Shown piece after piece: positions 21,935-32,904 of a stretch of 64,000 nt of DNA. Position numbers and translations under genes: made by a program. The notes beneath the pieces are model-generated. The model was not told the DNA's origin and did no database searches. It was given only the letters and a program-made list of their open reading frames with translations. Within the stretch, counting starts at the first letter, position 1. Each line of letters begins with the position of its first letter. The DNA comes from Tetracentron sinense (taxonomy: Eukaryota; Streptophyta; Magnoliopsida; Trochodendrales; Trochodendraceae), in the NCBI GenBank assembly GCA_015143295.1, contig CM026556.1:21824547-21888546 (forward strand), in the 5' to 3' direction.

Positions 21935-22410
21935 ATTCAATTGACTGGCCACATCTACCGTGTATTCGCCGCCATCGCCCTGGGTATCAGTTATGAAGGA
22001 ACTCCGACCAACCTGCCTACCGTCATCTTCTGGCTAGTCTACGGAGGAACCCTGACATCTATACCAATGCCGACATCTCCTGACGTTCCATCAAGAAGGG
22101 ACCACGATAGACACGGTGCCGACATCTTCTAACCCACCCAGAGAGGAACCCCGGACTATACACTATCTGTTGTTTAGCCATTTTAAACTCCCTAGGACTC
22201 CGACATCTCCTGACTACCAGTCACGGAGGAACCACGGGCCATGCAGGACACCGCCACTCCTGACCTAGTCCAAGAGGCACCACGGACGACCTAGACAAAC
22301 AGACCGACATCTCCCGACTATCAGTCACGGAGGAACCCCGGGCCTTACTGGGCACCGTCTCTCCTGACCTAGTCAAAGAGGAACCACGGACTATACTTAA
22401 CGCTGGTTAG
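21935..22410. repeat. Degenerate ~50-bp tandem array inside the LTR
   Basis: Units such as CCGACATCTCCTGAC ... CACGGAGGAACCACGGGCC and CCACTCCTGACCTAGTCCAAG ... ACCACGGAC recur about eight times with drift. The clearest are at 22202-22400, where two types alternate. Typical of variable tandem blocks inside long gypsy LTRs. Confidence 0.72.
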
Positions 22411-23128
22411 ATTTTCTAATCACAGGTTAACCCCAGTTAACCCAAGCCTCGCTTGATTAACTGAAATACTTGGGCCTCGCGCCCGTGAACCAACTCCGGT
22501 AACACACCGTCTCGTTAGGGAGCGTTTCCAGACTAATGGATGTCTCCATAGCCTTACAAGACATGCAAAACAACTTTTCGTCACCCTAGAGTGGTGATAC
22601 AATTTACCCGGGACCCGATCTGGGCTCCCCGAGAGACCACATAAAATCACAACATCATATAGGGGTCTCCGCCCCTTTTTCATTCATGTGAAAAGACATG
22701 CATATACATCACATGAAATAATATAGCAAAATAAGCGGAAAAAGTGAAGAAAAGAGGTGTTTTACTGTTTCACGCGTTTCGAGGCCTCGTAGGCAAAAAC
22801 AGATGTCACCAACGCGTTCCCAACGACGATCAACCCCGGGGTAGAGCGCATGCAACTTTCTCTCTCCACTTTCTCTCTCTACCTTTTTCTCTCTCTACAC
22901 GCAAAACGAGAAGCCAGAGAGAAAATCGGACGCCGCCAACGCGTCGGGGACGTCGAAAAACCTCAAGGGGACCTCCCTTTCCCTTTCTCTCTCCTCTTTC
23001 TCTCACTTCCTTTCTCTCTCCTCACTTTCTCTCTCTAAAGTGCTGTGGCAGAATACTGTTTGCAACTCTAAACCGTGAGCAAATGAGGGGCTGACCTTCA
23101 TTTATATAAACCTTAAATGGGGTTTAGA

Positions 23129-23191
23129 TCATGTGCAAAAGCACATGACCCATTTGGTGTGGAAAAGTGGTAGTTGACTAAGTCAACTACC
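23129..23191 (-). promoter_or_regulatory. Two perfect palindromes upstream of LTR TATA box
   Basis: TCATGTGCAAAAGCACATGA (8-bp arms, 4-bp spacer) at 23129-23148, and GGTAGTTGACT-A-AGTCAACTACC (11-bp arms) at 23169-23191. They lie 20-90 bp from the TATA candidate at 23101-23110, on its upstream side if the LTR is read on the minus strand. Confidence 0.65.
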
Positions 23192-25200
23192 TTGACCGGA
23201 TTTTCCCATTTTCACGTATATGCCCTCCGAAACCCTGCTTTATGACACCCGACAGTAACGACACTTCAGGTGACCGAACTTGGGGCAGTCCGACACCTAC
23301 TGTAAAAATTTCGGGGAAAAATACTGAGTTTTGACAGCTACACTTTAGTCCGGAAGAAAATTGCAAAACCCACTAATTTCCTGATTTCGAACACAAAACA
23401 GGCCGCCGTTTCTTCGTTTGAGATAACTAACTGCCGTGACGACAGACATTAGTCCCCACGGCCGACCGACACGCATTAGTGCTAACCGCACGGATTTCTA
23501 TTAGGATCTTCAACAGATATTGGGTCCCACTTAATTTCTAGAAATATGGAAATTTCCCGTTTTTCTCAATTTTATCACATATAATGGCCATGCGGTCCCG
23601 CGAAATGATACTTGACGGAACCGATATGGTAGGGGTGTGTCCTGGCAGTCGACCGGCACACTGTGTGCGAATTTTTGCCAAATGATACTGAGATTTCCTC
23701 GGTGCATTTCAACCCTGAGCAAAATCCCCTTCTTATTAATTTAACAAATAATTAACTAATTAACCTTCATTAAGGACCCATAAACACATAATTTTATTAT
23801 ATTAAAATTCCGGGTCGTTACAGCTGAGACCACAGTCCTACTCGTCGACGAGTCCTCTGTATTTCTACAGAAAACTCATCTTCTCTTAACCAAATTGATA
23901 GGCATGATTTCCATGGTCTTTAACCTTAACTTAGACAAAATATTTATCATTAGATTGATATTCAATGTGTCTTAAGACACCTATGGTCAATTTAAGTATC
24001 GAGCAATTCAACCGACCAAACTTTGAGGATTTCTTACATAATTTCTAAGTACTCTCAAAGACTAAATAATAAACTATAAAACTTTCTCGAGAGTTTTCAA
24101 TCTTCAATCTTGATCTTGAGTAGATTTCTTCTTTAGTTTTAAGATCCGACTTGGATTTTGGGCATGATCTTCAATATGCTCAACTTGATCCTATAGCTTT
24201 CTTATAGCTTGATGGAGAATCTTCTTTAAGTTTGGTTGCATTTCCATCTTTTTGCCTTGGATGATGTGCTAATGCTCTTCATAAACTGAATTACACTTAA
24301 ACTCAATGGAACATTAGTAACACAATTGTCATTCTTATTGTGTTATCATCAAAATCAAAGATGTTACCTTAGGTTAAAACCTAAAGGCTAACAGTTGGAG
24401 ACCTTCATTTAGTTTTTTTTAGCTCATATTTGCATTAAAAAAGAGTTTATGCAAAGTATCCAAGTTTTTCCTTGCTTATCCAAGCTTTATTTGGCATATC
24501 TTGAGTTTTTCTGCCGTATCCAACTGATACGGTACCGATACGTATCCTATTTTGAACTTACCGATATGGCAGCCGATATTGAGATTTTGAACCATGATTG
24601 GAGGATATTGACCTTTCCTCAAGTCTCCAAGACCCAAGTTCAAAGGTACAAAAGTAAGGGGGTGGGAGTAATTTCTACCAACCCCTCTATAAAATTTATT
24701 CAAGTTTTCTACTAACCTAACCCATTAACCCCACCAACTTACATCTCTCTCTCTCTCTCTCTCGTCACAGGTTAAAGGCTTAAAGCTCTTGGCTCTCTTC
24801 TCATCTCCCACTCTCTCACACATCTCACACATTAGAGTTCTCATTTATTTCTCAAATGTGGTAAGATTAGAGCTCTCTCTTATCTCTCAAGTCTTACTTT
24901 TATAGACTCATCTCTCACCTGATTTTTCTGGTGGATTAGCAAGCTAGCTAGATTACTAAAATACAAACAAAGCCTTGTCTTGTTGGAATATCTTAGTTTG
25001 GTTGGACTGACATAATTTATAATCAAAAATTTTAAATTTCCATAATCTTTGATCCTCAACGTAAGCAACTATACTTAGAATATGTTTTACAATTTTATAT
25101 ATAACAAATGAGGGTAATTTGGTATCCTCATATAACAAATGAGTGTATATAACAATCTATTAGAATTCTGTATAAATAGTGTAATATAAAATTTGGAACC

Positions 25201-25560
25201 CCCAACACAATGTCAATTGTGGAAAACGTTGATGCAATAAGTTTTAAGAAAAATGATGAATATGATTTTTTGAGGTTTGAAGAAGAAACGAGTCAAACTA
25301 CTAATATAGAATTAAAAACAAAGTTAGATCAAGTATTTGGAAGAATTAAGAGATTAATGCAGAAAATTTGATATATATATATATATATTGCTTTGATGGA
25401 AATTTAATTCAACAAATTATCCAATTTTATTGATGATGGTTGCTTCTGTGTCTGCATTTAGCACTAGTGAAATGGTACTTGACCAGTTTAGGAGTTGTTT
25501 AAAATCAGACATTGTAAATTAGATTCGTTCGGTGAGTAGTGATTCACTATAGATGTTAAA
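25201..25560 (+). pseudogene. hAT transposase C-terminal remnant
   Basis: A frame starting at 25210 reads MSIVENVDAISFKKNDEYDF and runs to a stop in a TA repeat near 25370. Then 25435-25545 gives VASVSAFSTSEMVLDQFRSC followed by LKSDIVN, close to the hAT C-terminal dimerisation motif (SAFSxxGRVLDxFRSxLxxxxVEALI). The usual second half (ALxCxQDW) is replaced by IRSVSSDSL. Stops make it inactive. It lies near the right end of the TAGGG-type relic, the expected place in a plus-strand hAT. Confidence 0.7.
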
Positions 25561-26073
25561 GTTAGATGTATTAAAAGACATTTTTGATAGTTAAACACAA
25601 GGTAGATTGAGTTTCATTTAGTAGAAATTAATTATAAAAGAATAATAATTAGTGTAGAAAGGACGAGGGTTGCATGGCATGTAATGTTGATAGTTAGTGT
25701 AGAAAAATATCTACTAAATCGTACGACTTAAAAATTTCCAAACCAGAATAAAGGTTGAGGGTAGCATGTCAGGTTGAGACCAAACCTGAATAAAGGACGA
25801 GGGTTGCATGCCAAATTGGTAATTAGTGTAGAAACAAATCTACTAAATCACACGACTTAAAAATGTCTTTGCTCATCTTTAGGCCCTAACCTTGCCCTAG
25901 TCCTTGAGGGTATGGATTAGGTCTAACTAGTTCGGGCCCTCCGAGGCTAGGGCCACATTTTTAGTAAGTGAGCGCCGGGCCTGATAAGGCCTAGGCCTTG
26001 CCCCTTCAGCAACCCTAATTCTACCAAATAACATAAAGGACTATGGGCTTATCAACTTAGCCCCATCACAACA

Positions 26074-26672
26074 CCCCCTTAAGTGGGGCATAAGTGTCTA
26101 ACTTGCCCAGCTTGCCAAAAAGATAATGATATCGATTAGACATAACCGTCTTTGTGAGAATGTCAGCCAATTGATCATTTGTCTTGATAAATGGAAGATT
26201 GTTTATACGGTTATACCAGAAGTCACTTTTTGCTGAATGAATGTTTGTCCATTTTGATATGATTGGTTTCATCATGTTGAACTGGATTGTGAGCAATACT
26301 AATGATTGACTTGTTTTCACAAAATAGTCTCATCTTAGATTGAACTGGAAATTCAAGCTTTGTTATAAGAATCATGAACTATAACAACTCACTTGCTCCA
26401 TGTGTCATTGCCTTGTATTCTATTTTTGCACTAGGTTGTGCAACAACTGCGTATTATTTGCTCCTCCATTTGACTAAGTTCCCACATACAAAAGTACAAT
26501 ACCTTGAGGTTGATCTTCTATCTGTCATTGAGCATGCCCAGTCAGCATCATATAGCCTTCAACTTGTAAATACTCAATTCTTCCGAAAAAGCAACCCCTT
26601 ACCAGGATATGATTTTAGATACCTCAGTACTCTTTCAGTAGTTTCAAGGTTTGTGTATGAACTGATTGATTA
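26074..26672 (-). pseudogene. Copia RNase H of the composite element
   Basis: On the minus strand, NQFIHKP then ETTERVLRYLKSYPGKGLLF (from about 26672 down), DADWACSMTDRRSTSRYCTF, the RNase H active-site region, then KSIISIAHNPVQHD-like sequence and, in frame 26320-26066, NDQLADILTKTV and LGKLDTYAPLKGV, which is the end of pol. Stops separate the parts. It directly abuts the polypurine tract. Confidence 0.85.
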
Positions 26673-26709
26673 AATTAATTGAAAATGATATATTATGATG
26701 AATTTACGG

Positions 26710-27212
26710 TGTTACCTAGGCATGTGGTACAGGTGCCAAGTGTGCAGGTGTCTAAAGGTGTTCGGTATGACAATCTCCGAAAATCCCAATACAGCGGAAC
26801 GGATGTATATATTTTTGAAAATTATTATTATATATATGAATATATTTTAACTAAAGAATATAAAGAAAATAATAAGAATAGAGAGGGACTACTTGTCCCC
26901 ATTTTTTAAAAATGTATATACCAAAGTTCTAAAAAGAGAGATGAACATATTGATCGTTGTTAGTGCCACCTCTCCTAGTAAGTTTTCCTCTATGTTGTCG
27001 AAAAGGCTACACAACTTCACAAAAAGTTCCTAAATCTAAATATATATATTGTATTTTTTTTAATGGCACGACATGCTTGAAGTGTTACATGCCTAACCAT
27101 AATGCTGACGTCGCTATGGCATGGTGTAAGCACGTACCAAGGAGTGTGGTGTCGTGTCGTGTCGTGTCAAGGTGTCGGCACGGCAAAATTTGGGAAAACT
27201 GAAGTGCCTAGG
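26710..27212. mobile_element. TIR element with GTGTCGG-type subterminal words
   Basis: The left end TTACCTAGGCATGTGG and the right end (GAAGTGCCTAGGTAA) share an 11-bp inverted terminus TTACCTAGGCA. Subterminal zones hold GTGCCAAGTGTGCAGGTGTC and GTGTCGTGTCGTGTC / GGTGTCGGCACGGC. No target duplication was confirmed and no transposase seen. Superfamily open. Confidence 0.6.
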
Positions 27213-27235
27213 TAATATTGTCAGTTGGTGATAGG

Positions 27236-30150
27236 TGTAAGTCCATCTTTGGTATTGGCTTATTCCGTTGTCAAAATTAGTCTTGTCATGTATCTTGATT
27301 CCTTGCCTACAAGTGTGTCATGATCGTGATTGATGAAGACTGAAGAAGATCAACTTGAGGACAATTCAATCATCGCCTTCGTCTCACTCCGTAGGATGGT
27401 AAGTGACCTAGACACCATGTTACCTTAGGTGGAATTGACCTAGATACCTATCCTATAACTTAGGTGGATTGACTTAGTAAAGTTTCTTTACTTCAGGTGG
27501 TTAGTAGCTTGCTCTTGCTTGAAGATCTTGAGGCAAAATAGGCAAAACTACATTTCAATCAATAGAGAGATATTTTGGTCATATCCAGTCATCCAAATTT
27601 TACGAAAATTTTAAGCTAGATTCTAGATGACCCAAAGTAGTTATGGTTCAAATTTGAGCTTAATCCGATAAGAATTGACAACTCTAGAGATATTAAAAGT
27701 TTTAGTGGCAAAACTGTAAATATCGTGAATAGTTACCATGTGAATAGTGTCTTTAACTGTTCTAAACACTTTAAAACTCTGTTTTTGGCCTCTATTCATA
27801 GGGTTTGTTCTCCATAATGAACTAGACGAGTTTAGAGAGTTGTGCGAGAGCTTTATTGAGATAATTAAGGTTTCTCAAAACCCATTCTCCTCTCCTCTTC
27901 CACCTAGAGATTGGAAGCTATTGATTCAATTTTGCTTGCTTGTATTCTAATTGTTGGAATCCATCTGGGATTTGTTTGTTTTAATCAACCATCAACCTGT
28001 CCTTTTAAAGAACAGTTGGCTGGTGTGATCCGAAAACTTTATGAAGGAGATTGATCCGAGAAGGATCATGGTTGTTGTGGAGATAAGTTATGGAGATCTA
28101 AGAGGAGCACAAGCTATTGCGATAGATTGCAAGACTTGCGAGTTCGTGATTGCTTATTGAGGTTCGGAGGATTGAGTACCGAGGATCGTTGTGTCGAGTC
28201 CGGTTGAGTACACTTCGAGTCTTGTAAGTATTTGTTTGCTCTTACTCTTAGTGATATATCTTTGCTGGACTAGGTACCGTGGTTTTTCCCAGAAGGGTTT
28301 CTACGTAAAAATATTTGTGTTGTGGTTTGCTTGTCTTTCTTGATTCCGCACTTTAATTGTTTATGCTTATCCTCCATTAGCTAATAATTTACATAAAGTA
28401 AAATTGAGTGGATACATCTTAGGAAGACCTAGCCCCCACCCCCTTTGGGTTAGTGAATGCTCAACCTAAAAATATTATTTTTGCTCCCATTAAACAATGG
28501 GGGACAAGAGACGGATCCACCATCGCGTTGCGGATTCATATTCACCGAATAAAAAATAAGATCGCAATAATAAATTAGTGAACCTACTCTGATACCAATT
28601 GAAAAATATCGATAAATCCCAAAATAATATTTGAGTTGAGATCATCCTTTTTTTTTTTGAGTTGAGATCTTCCTAGAAGTCTATCTACCCTATTTCAATT
28701 TTAACAATTAAATTATTAATTAAGGGAGGATTAATTGAAGTGTAGAATAAGGAAACACAAACAAACCACAACACAAATGTTTTTTTTATGTGGACACCAT
28801 TCTGAAAAAAACCACGGGACCTAGTTCAGCAAAAGATATCACTAAGACAAAGTAACAAAAACTTACAATACTTGAAATGTACTCAACCGGACTCGACACA
28901 ACGATCTTTAGTTCTCAGTCCTCAACGCCTCAATAAGTCACCACGAACTTGCAAGTCCTATGATCAACCACAGTAGTCTGTTCTTCTCTTGTGTCTCCAA
29001 ATAATTGCGATCCTCGTATCGATCTCCTTCGCAAAGGCTTCGGATTGCTCCGACCAAGTTTTTCTTGAAAGAACGGGTTGATGATTGTTAACTCAAACAA
29101 ACCCTAGTTGAATCTCAATAATGAGAATAAACAAGCAAATAAGAAAGAATCAATGACTTGCAATCTCTAGGGTGAAAGAGGAAAGGAGAGGAGAGGAGAA
29201 TGAGTTTAAGAAACCCTAATTATCTCAATAAAGCTCTCACAAGTCACAAATCTCTAAACTCTTCTAATTCGTTTTGGGGAACAAACCTTACAAATAGAAG
29301 CTAAAAATAGAGTTTAAAGTGTTTAGAATTGTTAAAAATACTATTCATGTAGTTACTATTCACATTATTTACAGTTCTGCCATTGAAACTTCGAATAATT
29401 CTAGAGATGTCAAGTCTTATTGGATTAAGCTCAAATTTGAACAATAACGACTTTGAGTCATCTAGAATCTAACCTTAAAATTTTGGTAAAATTTGGATGA
29501 CTGAAAAGAACCAAAATACCCTTGTATTGATCGAAAGACGGTAATGCCTATTTGCTTCAAAATCTTCAAGCAAGAGCAAGCTACTAATCACCTAAAGTAA
29601 AGACACTTTCCTAGGTCAATCCACCTAAGTTATAGGCTAGGTATCTAGGTCAATTCCATCTAAAGTAACATGGTATCTAGGTCACTTGTATCCTACGGAG
29701 TGAGATGAATGCAATGATTAAAATGCCTTCAGTTGATCTTTTTCAGTCTTCATGAATCACGTTCATGACACACTTATAGGCAAACACTCAAGATACATGA
29801 CACGACCCGTTTTGACCACGGAATAAGCCAATACCAAATATGGACTTATGATCTCCCCCTTTGGTAATTTCGTGACAAACCAAACTGAAGTACATGACTT
29901 GACACAAACTCACCCAAACACATCAAACGGTGAATTAGGTCATTACATGATTCCAACACAAGTTACATGACACAAAGTGAAAAACAACCTAAATTGTAAA
30001 CAAATAAAGCTCTTGTCATGTAAGATTTGTCTAGTGCAAACCTGCACCTGCTAATAAAATCCCCAATTAAGCATGTATAAAATATGAAAATAAATAAACA
30101 CATGTAATGCTAGGAATGTATTGAACTAGGGACAAATAAATACCCTAACA
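27236..30150. mobile_element. Copia insertion with two LTR copies in inverted orientation
   Basis: Sequence 27236-28425 is the reverse complement (roughly 85-88% by eye) of 28640-29850. The right copy (28597-30150) is a minus-strand LTR: TGTTAGGGTATTTATTTG at its start, and the complement of CTCTGATACCAATTG, a methionine tRNA primer site, just inside at 28587-28600. Next comes a gag start, MNPQRDGGSVSCPPLFNGSK, on the minus strand (about 28537-28470). The left copy is inverted and lacks the first 300 bp. ATAGG flanks the whole block (27231-27235 and 30151-30155). Confidence 0.75.
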
Positions 30151-30155
30151 ATAGG

Positions 30156-30680
30156 TAAATCAATTGCAACTTTTCTTTTGAGCATACCAACATCCTCTAG
30201 TGGCTAGCCCCCATTATTGAGTTTGAGATTAACCCAAGTAGGTGTATTAATGAGCTTAACACCCACCCAACTTTTTCTGTTTCTCATAACAAGTCCAACA
30301 CAAATTTTCTTTGTGATATGAATATTTCTCTCTTGGATCTGGCAACCTCAATTCCAAGAAAGTACCTCAATGCCCTTGATTTTCTAATCTCTAACTCCTT
30401 TGTAATAAACTTTTTCAGATTTTGCTATTACCACAATATTGTCAACATATACAATAAGAGTAATAGTTGTGCCTCTCATATGCGTTACAAATAACGTTTT
30501 AACGTATGATCTGCATGACTTTGAATATAGTTAGACTTCTTCATTTAACCACTGAATCTTTCAAACCATGCTATATGAGATTGTTTTAACTCGTACATGG
30601 CCATCTTTAGTTTACAAACTTTTCTTTCTTGACCCTGAGCTTGAAATCCTGGACAAAGAACCATGCACACTTCTTGCAAG
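30156..30680 (-). pseudogene. Copia reverse transcriptase fragment
   Basis: On the minus strand: a YVDDIVV-like stretch (complement of CACAATATTGTCAACATATA, about 30428-30450), LKKFITKELEIRKSRALRYF, LGIEVARSKREIFISQRKFV and LDLL, the downstream half of copia RT. It continues across the insertion 30681-32821 into DVKNVFLHDDLQ. In-frame stops present. Confidence 0.8.
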
Positions 30681-31259
30681 CATAGTTCAAAATATCGATA
30701 CGTATCGGCCGATACGGGCCGATACGTACCGGTTTTTCAGCCTACCGATACATAGATACGCCGGAAGGAAAAAAATACAGCGTATCTTATCCGTATCGGT
30801 GCGTATCGGTACCGATACGCACCGATACATGCGATACGCATCCGTTTTACAGTGGTTTTTTTTTTTTTTTTCCTTTTCTTTTTGCTGTGATTTTTTTTCG
30901 TGAAATCCTATAGGATTCACTTGTCTGCAATAGAAGAAGGAAAAAAGAAAAAAAGAAAAAAAAGAGGAGCAAGAAGGAAGAAAAGAGGAGAAAGGAGGAA
31001 GAAGAAGAAGAAAGGGGGAAGGAAGAACCTGTCGCCGTCGATGTCGCCGTCGCCGTCGCCGTTGCCGAGGGTGAGTCTCCCCTTCGGCTCTTCCCCTCTT
31101 CTCTTCTCCTCTCTTTCCTCTGTTTTTTTTGTTTTCTTCGTTTGATATCTGAGCTCTGATGTTATGAATAGGAATAGGATTGGTAAAGTGGTAATGGTCT
31201 TTTACGAAAAAAGACCATAATGATTGATTAATTACCAAAAGGTACTTATTTATAAATAG

Positions 31260-31920
31260 TTTTTTTTTTTTTTTTTTTTTAAGACCCCTCCCTTACATTG
31301 CCTTAACAGTTCTTGAACTATGGTTAATAAGTTTTAACCATTATGGTTAATTTTTTTTCTAAAAATCAAGATTAGATGCTTTAACCTCAAGGGTTATTGA
31401 ATTTTAACCATAGTTAAAGAGAGTTAAAGGTAACACGTTAAATTTTTTTTTCCAAAAAACTAAGATTAGATGTTTTAACCCTAAGGCCTAAGGGTTAGTG
31501 AATCTTAACCACAGTTAAAGGGAGGGACACATTAATTTTTTTATTATTTATTTCTAAAAACAAAGGTTTGATGCTTTAACTCTAAGGGTCAGTGAATCTT
31601 AATCATAGTCAAAGGGAGTTAAAAGGGGACACATCATATATGTATTTTTTTTCTAAAAACCAAGGTTAGATTGTTAAACCCTGAGGATTAGTGAATCTTA
31701 ACTACAGTTAATAGGAGTTAAAAGGGACAGTCAATAAGTGTGATTGAACTCCCAAGGTTTTAAAAATAATAATAATAATCATAACCCTATTAAAAAAATC
31801 ACACCCACTTGTCAACGTGTCCCTTTTAACTCCTATTAACTGTGCTTTAGATTCACTAACCCTTGGGGTTCAACAATCTAACCTTGGTTGTTTTTTTTTT
31901 TTTAAAAAAAAATTAACCCT
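31260..31920. repeat. Foldback family copies inside TATCGG element
   Basis: At least four related segments: TTAACCATAGTTAAAGAG, TTAACCACAGTTAAAGG, TTAACTACAGTTAATAGGAG and, inverted, CTCCTATTAACTGTGC. Each is linked to an AACCCT(A/T)AGG / AGGGTTAGTGAATCTTAA stretch and separated by T-rich runs. They correspond to the blocks at 18880-19630 of copy 2 but with different number and order. Confidence 0.75.
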
Positions 31921-31982
31921 ATTAAGCTTGTAATCACCTGAACACCACTCAATAGATATAGAAGTCCTGCTTGTTTACATTT

Positions 31983-32095
31983 TTTTTTATCGATAAAAAA
32001 TAATTTCATTAAAAAATGAGGATTCACAAATAGTGAATCATAAAGAGCCCAAACAAACAGAGTATAGACTAACAACTACCAAATAAAATTACAGT
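31983..32095 (-). mobile_element. Possible LINE 3' tail fragment, minus strand
   Basis: TTTTTTTTATCGATAAAAAA followed by TAATTTCATTAAAAAATGAG resembles the complement of a plant LINE 3' end. It interrupts the shared body of the TATCGG element right after a CCTGCTTGTTTACAT stretch, which then recurs at 32100 and 32148. Short and uncertain. Confidence 0.4.
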
Positions 32096-32821
32096 CATCC
32101 TGCTTGTTTACATCAAAAATAAAAAATAAAAAAATTGAACAAAAGCCCTGCTTGTTTACATAAAAAATAAAAATTATATTTACATCCACTTCACAGTCAA
32201 ATAAAATTACAGTCATCTTCGTTTGATCTTGATGTAGGGTCTTCGATAATTCAACAATTTCCTCATCTTCCCATATTGATTAAGTCCTGAAAAAACATCG
32301 AGCTTGTCAATTGCAGATAGAAATAGGTTTGGAAACTAAATTGCTAAATTTCAATTAGTTATCAACTTTAATGTGTATTCATAAGTTCTTTAGATATCTA
32401 AAACAATTAAAATAGATAATCACTGAATGTTAAGTATAGATAACTTAAATTTTCTACTCTAAGTTGATATATACTAATGATGATTAATTCTAGATTATAT
32501 TTCTTATACTTGGTTGATTATTGTTTGTATTTTCATGCATATTTATCAACGCGCACGTCTTTTTTGACTTATAAATTTTTAAACTCTCATATGTATAATT
32601 ATAAATGTAGTTGAAGGTCTTCATTTAATTTGTTTTTAGCTTATATTTGTATTAAAAGATGTTTTATGCAAGGTATCTAAGTTTTTCCTTGCGTATCCAA
32701 GCTTTTTTTAGCGTATCCTGAATTTTTACGCCGTATCCAACCGATACGGTACCGATACGCCGATACGTATCCTATTTTGAGCTAACCGATACGGCGACCG
32801 ATACCGATATTTTGAACCATG

Positions 32822-32904
32822 CTTGCAAGTCATCATGAAGGAACACATTTTTCACATCCAATTGATTAAAAAGCTAAGATAAATTCACGACAAAAGAAAG
32901 TAAC
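32822..32904 (-). pseudogene. Copia RT fragment between two insertions
   Basis: The minus strand reads VTFFCREFILAF then (with a frameshift) LDVKNVFLHDDLQ, the conserved RT segment (VRVLLSLAA...QLDVKNAFLHGDL). Only 83 bp survive between the TATCGG element on the left and the solo LTR at 32905. It is the key bridge showing that the flanking RT pieces belong to one element. Confidence 0.75.

Larger units (their letters stand above)
21051..23822 (-). mobile_element. Gypsy-like solo LTR, 2.77 kb, nested
   Basis: Starts TGTGACGCCCCGAACCC and ends CGGGTCGTTACA, with a perfect 5-bp duplication GCTGA (21046-21050 and 23823-23827). No gag-pol inside, hence a solo LTR. It is markedly more GC-rich than its surroundings. 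A TATA candidate, TTTATATAAA, is at 23101-23110. On the minus strand it is followed by a purine-rich leader (22850-23040). Frames at 22744-23094 and 22420-22683 lack family motifs and are probably chance frames. Confidence 0.9.
20210..24393 (-). mobile_element. Copia-like solo LTR carrying a nested solo LTR
   Basis: Starts TGTTGCCCAAGG and ends AAAGGCTAACA. A perfect 5-bp duplication GTTGG flanks it (20205-20209 and 24394-24398). After removing the nested insertion 21051-23822 and its duplicate site, about 1.4 kb remain. There is no internal coding, so it is a solo LTR. Minus orientation is shown by a TATA box (complement CTATTTATAAC, about 20869-20880). The poly-G tract at 20227-20270 and the ATCATCAAAATCAAAGATG stretch near its U3 start are typical of long copia LTRs (inference). 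Confidence 0.88.
18345..24596. mobile_element. TATCGG-type TIR element, copy 2, with nested LTRs
   Basis: The left end CATGGTTTAAACTATCGATA and the right end (CCGATATTGAGATTTTGAAC then CATG) match the other copies at 9060 and 30681. A perfect 8-bp target duplication ATTGGAGG lies at 18337-18344 and 24597-24604. The middle (19700-20204, resuming at 24399) is clearly homologous to copy 3 (31920-32640), which lacks the LTR insertion at 20210-24393. Without it the element is about 2.06 kb. Confidence 0.92.
18130..26027. mobile_element. hAT-like relic containing a transposase fragment
   Basis: The left end TAGGGCTATCAATTTGG and the right end (CCTTGCCCCTTCAGCAACCC then TA) fit loosely as TAGGG-type hAT termini. 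GGGCC/AGGCC words fill both subterminal zones (18150-18300 and 25880-26020). Flanks GTGCTACT and ATTCTACC match at 5 of 8. A hAT transposase remnant lies inside at 25201-25560. A TATCGG element (18345-24596) is inserted in it. The ends are diverged, so the boundary call is moderate. Confidence 0.55.
30681..32821. mobile_element. TATCGG-type TIR element, copy 3 (2.14 kb)
   Basis: The left end CATAGTTCAAAATATCGATA and the right end CGATATTTTGAACCATG are flanked by a perfect 8-bp duplication CTTGCAAG (30673-30680 and 32822-32829). It splits the copia RT within the DVKNVFLHDDLQ motif, so the empty site can be read from protein. TATCGG/CGATACG words fill both ends. Inside are GA-rich sequence, several copies of the CCCTAAGGGTT foldback family (31260-31920) and a possible LINE tail at 31983. 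The frame 30687-31238 is low-complexity. Confidence 0.93.

Noticed and set aside
22744..23094. Frame of 116 codons inside the gypsy-like solo LTR
   Set aside because: Consists largely of FSLHFLSLPFSLS-type repeats from a CTCTCT leader. LTR leader sequence, not coding.
30687..31238. Minus-strand frame of 183 codons
   Set aside because: Longest after the RT frame, but it is made of Ser/Phe/Leu and Arg/Lys runs from purine/pyrimidine tracts inside the TATCGG element. Low complexity, not a protein gene.
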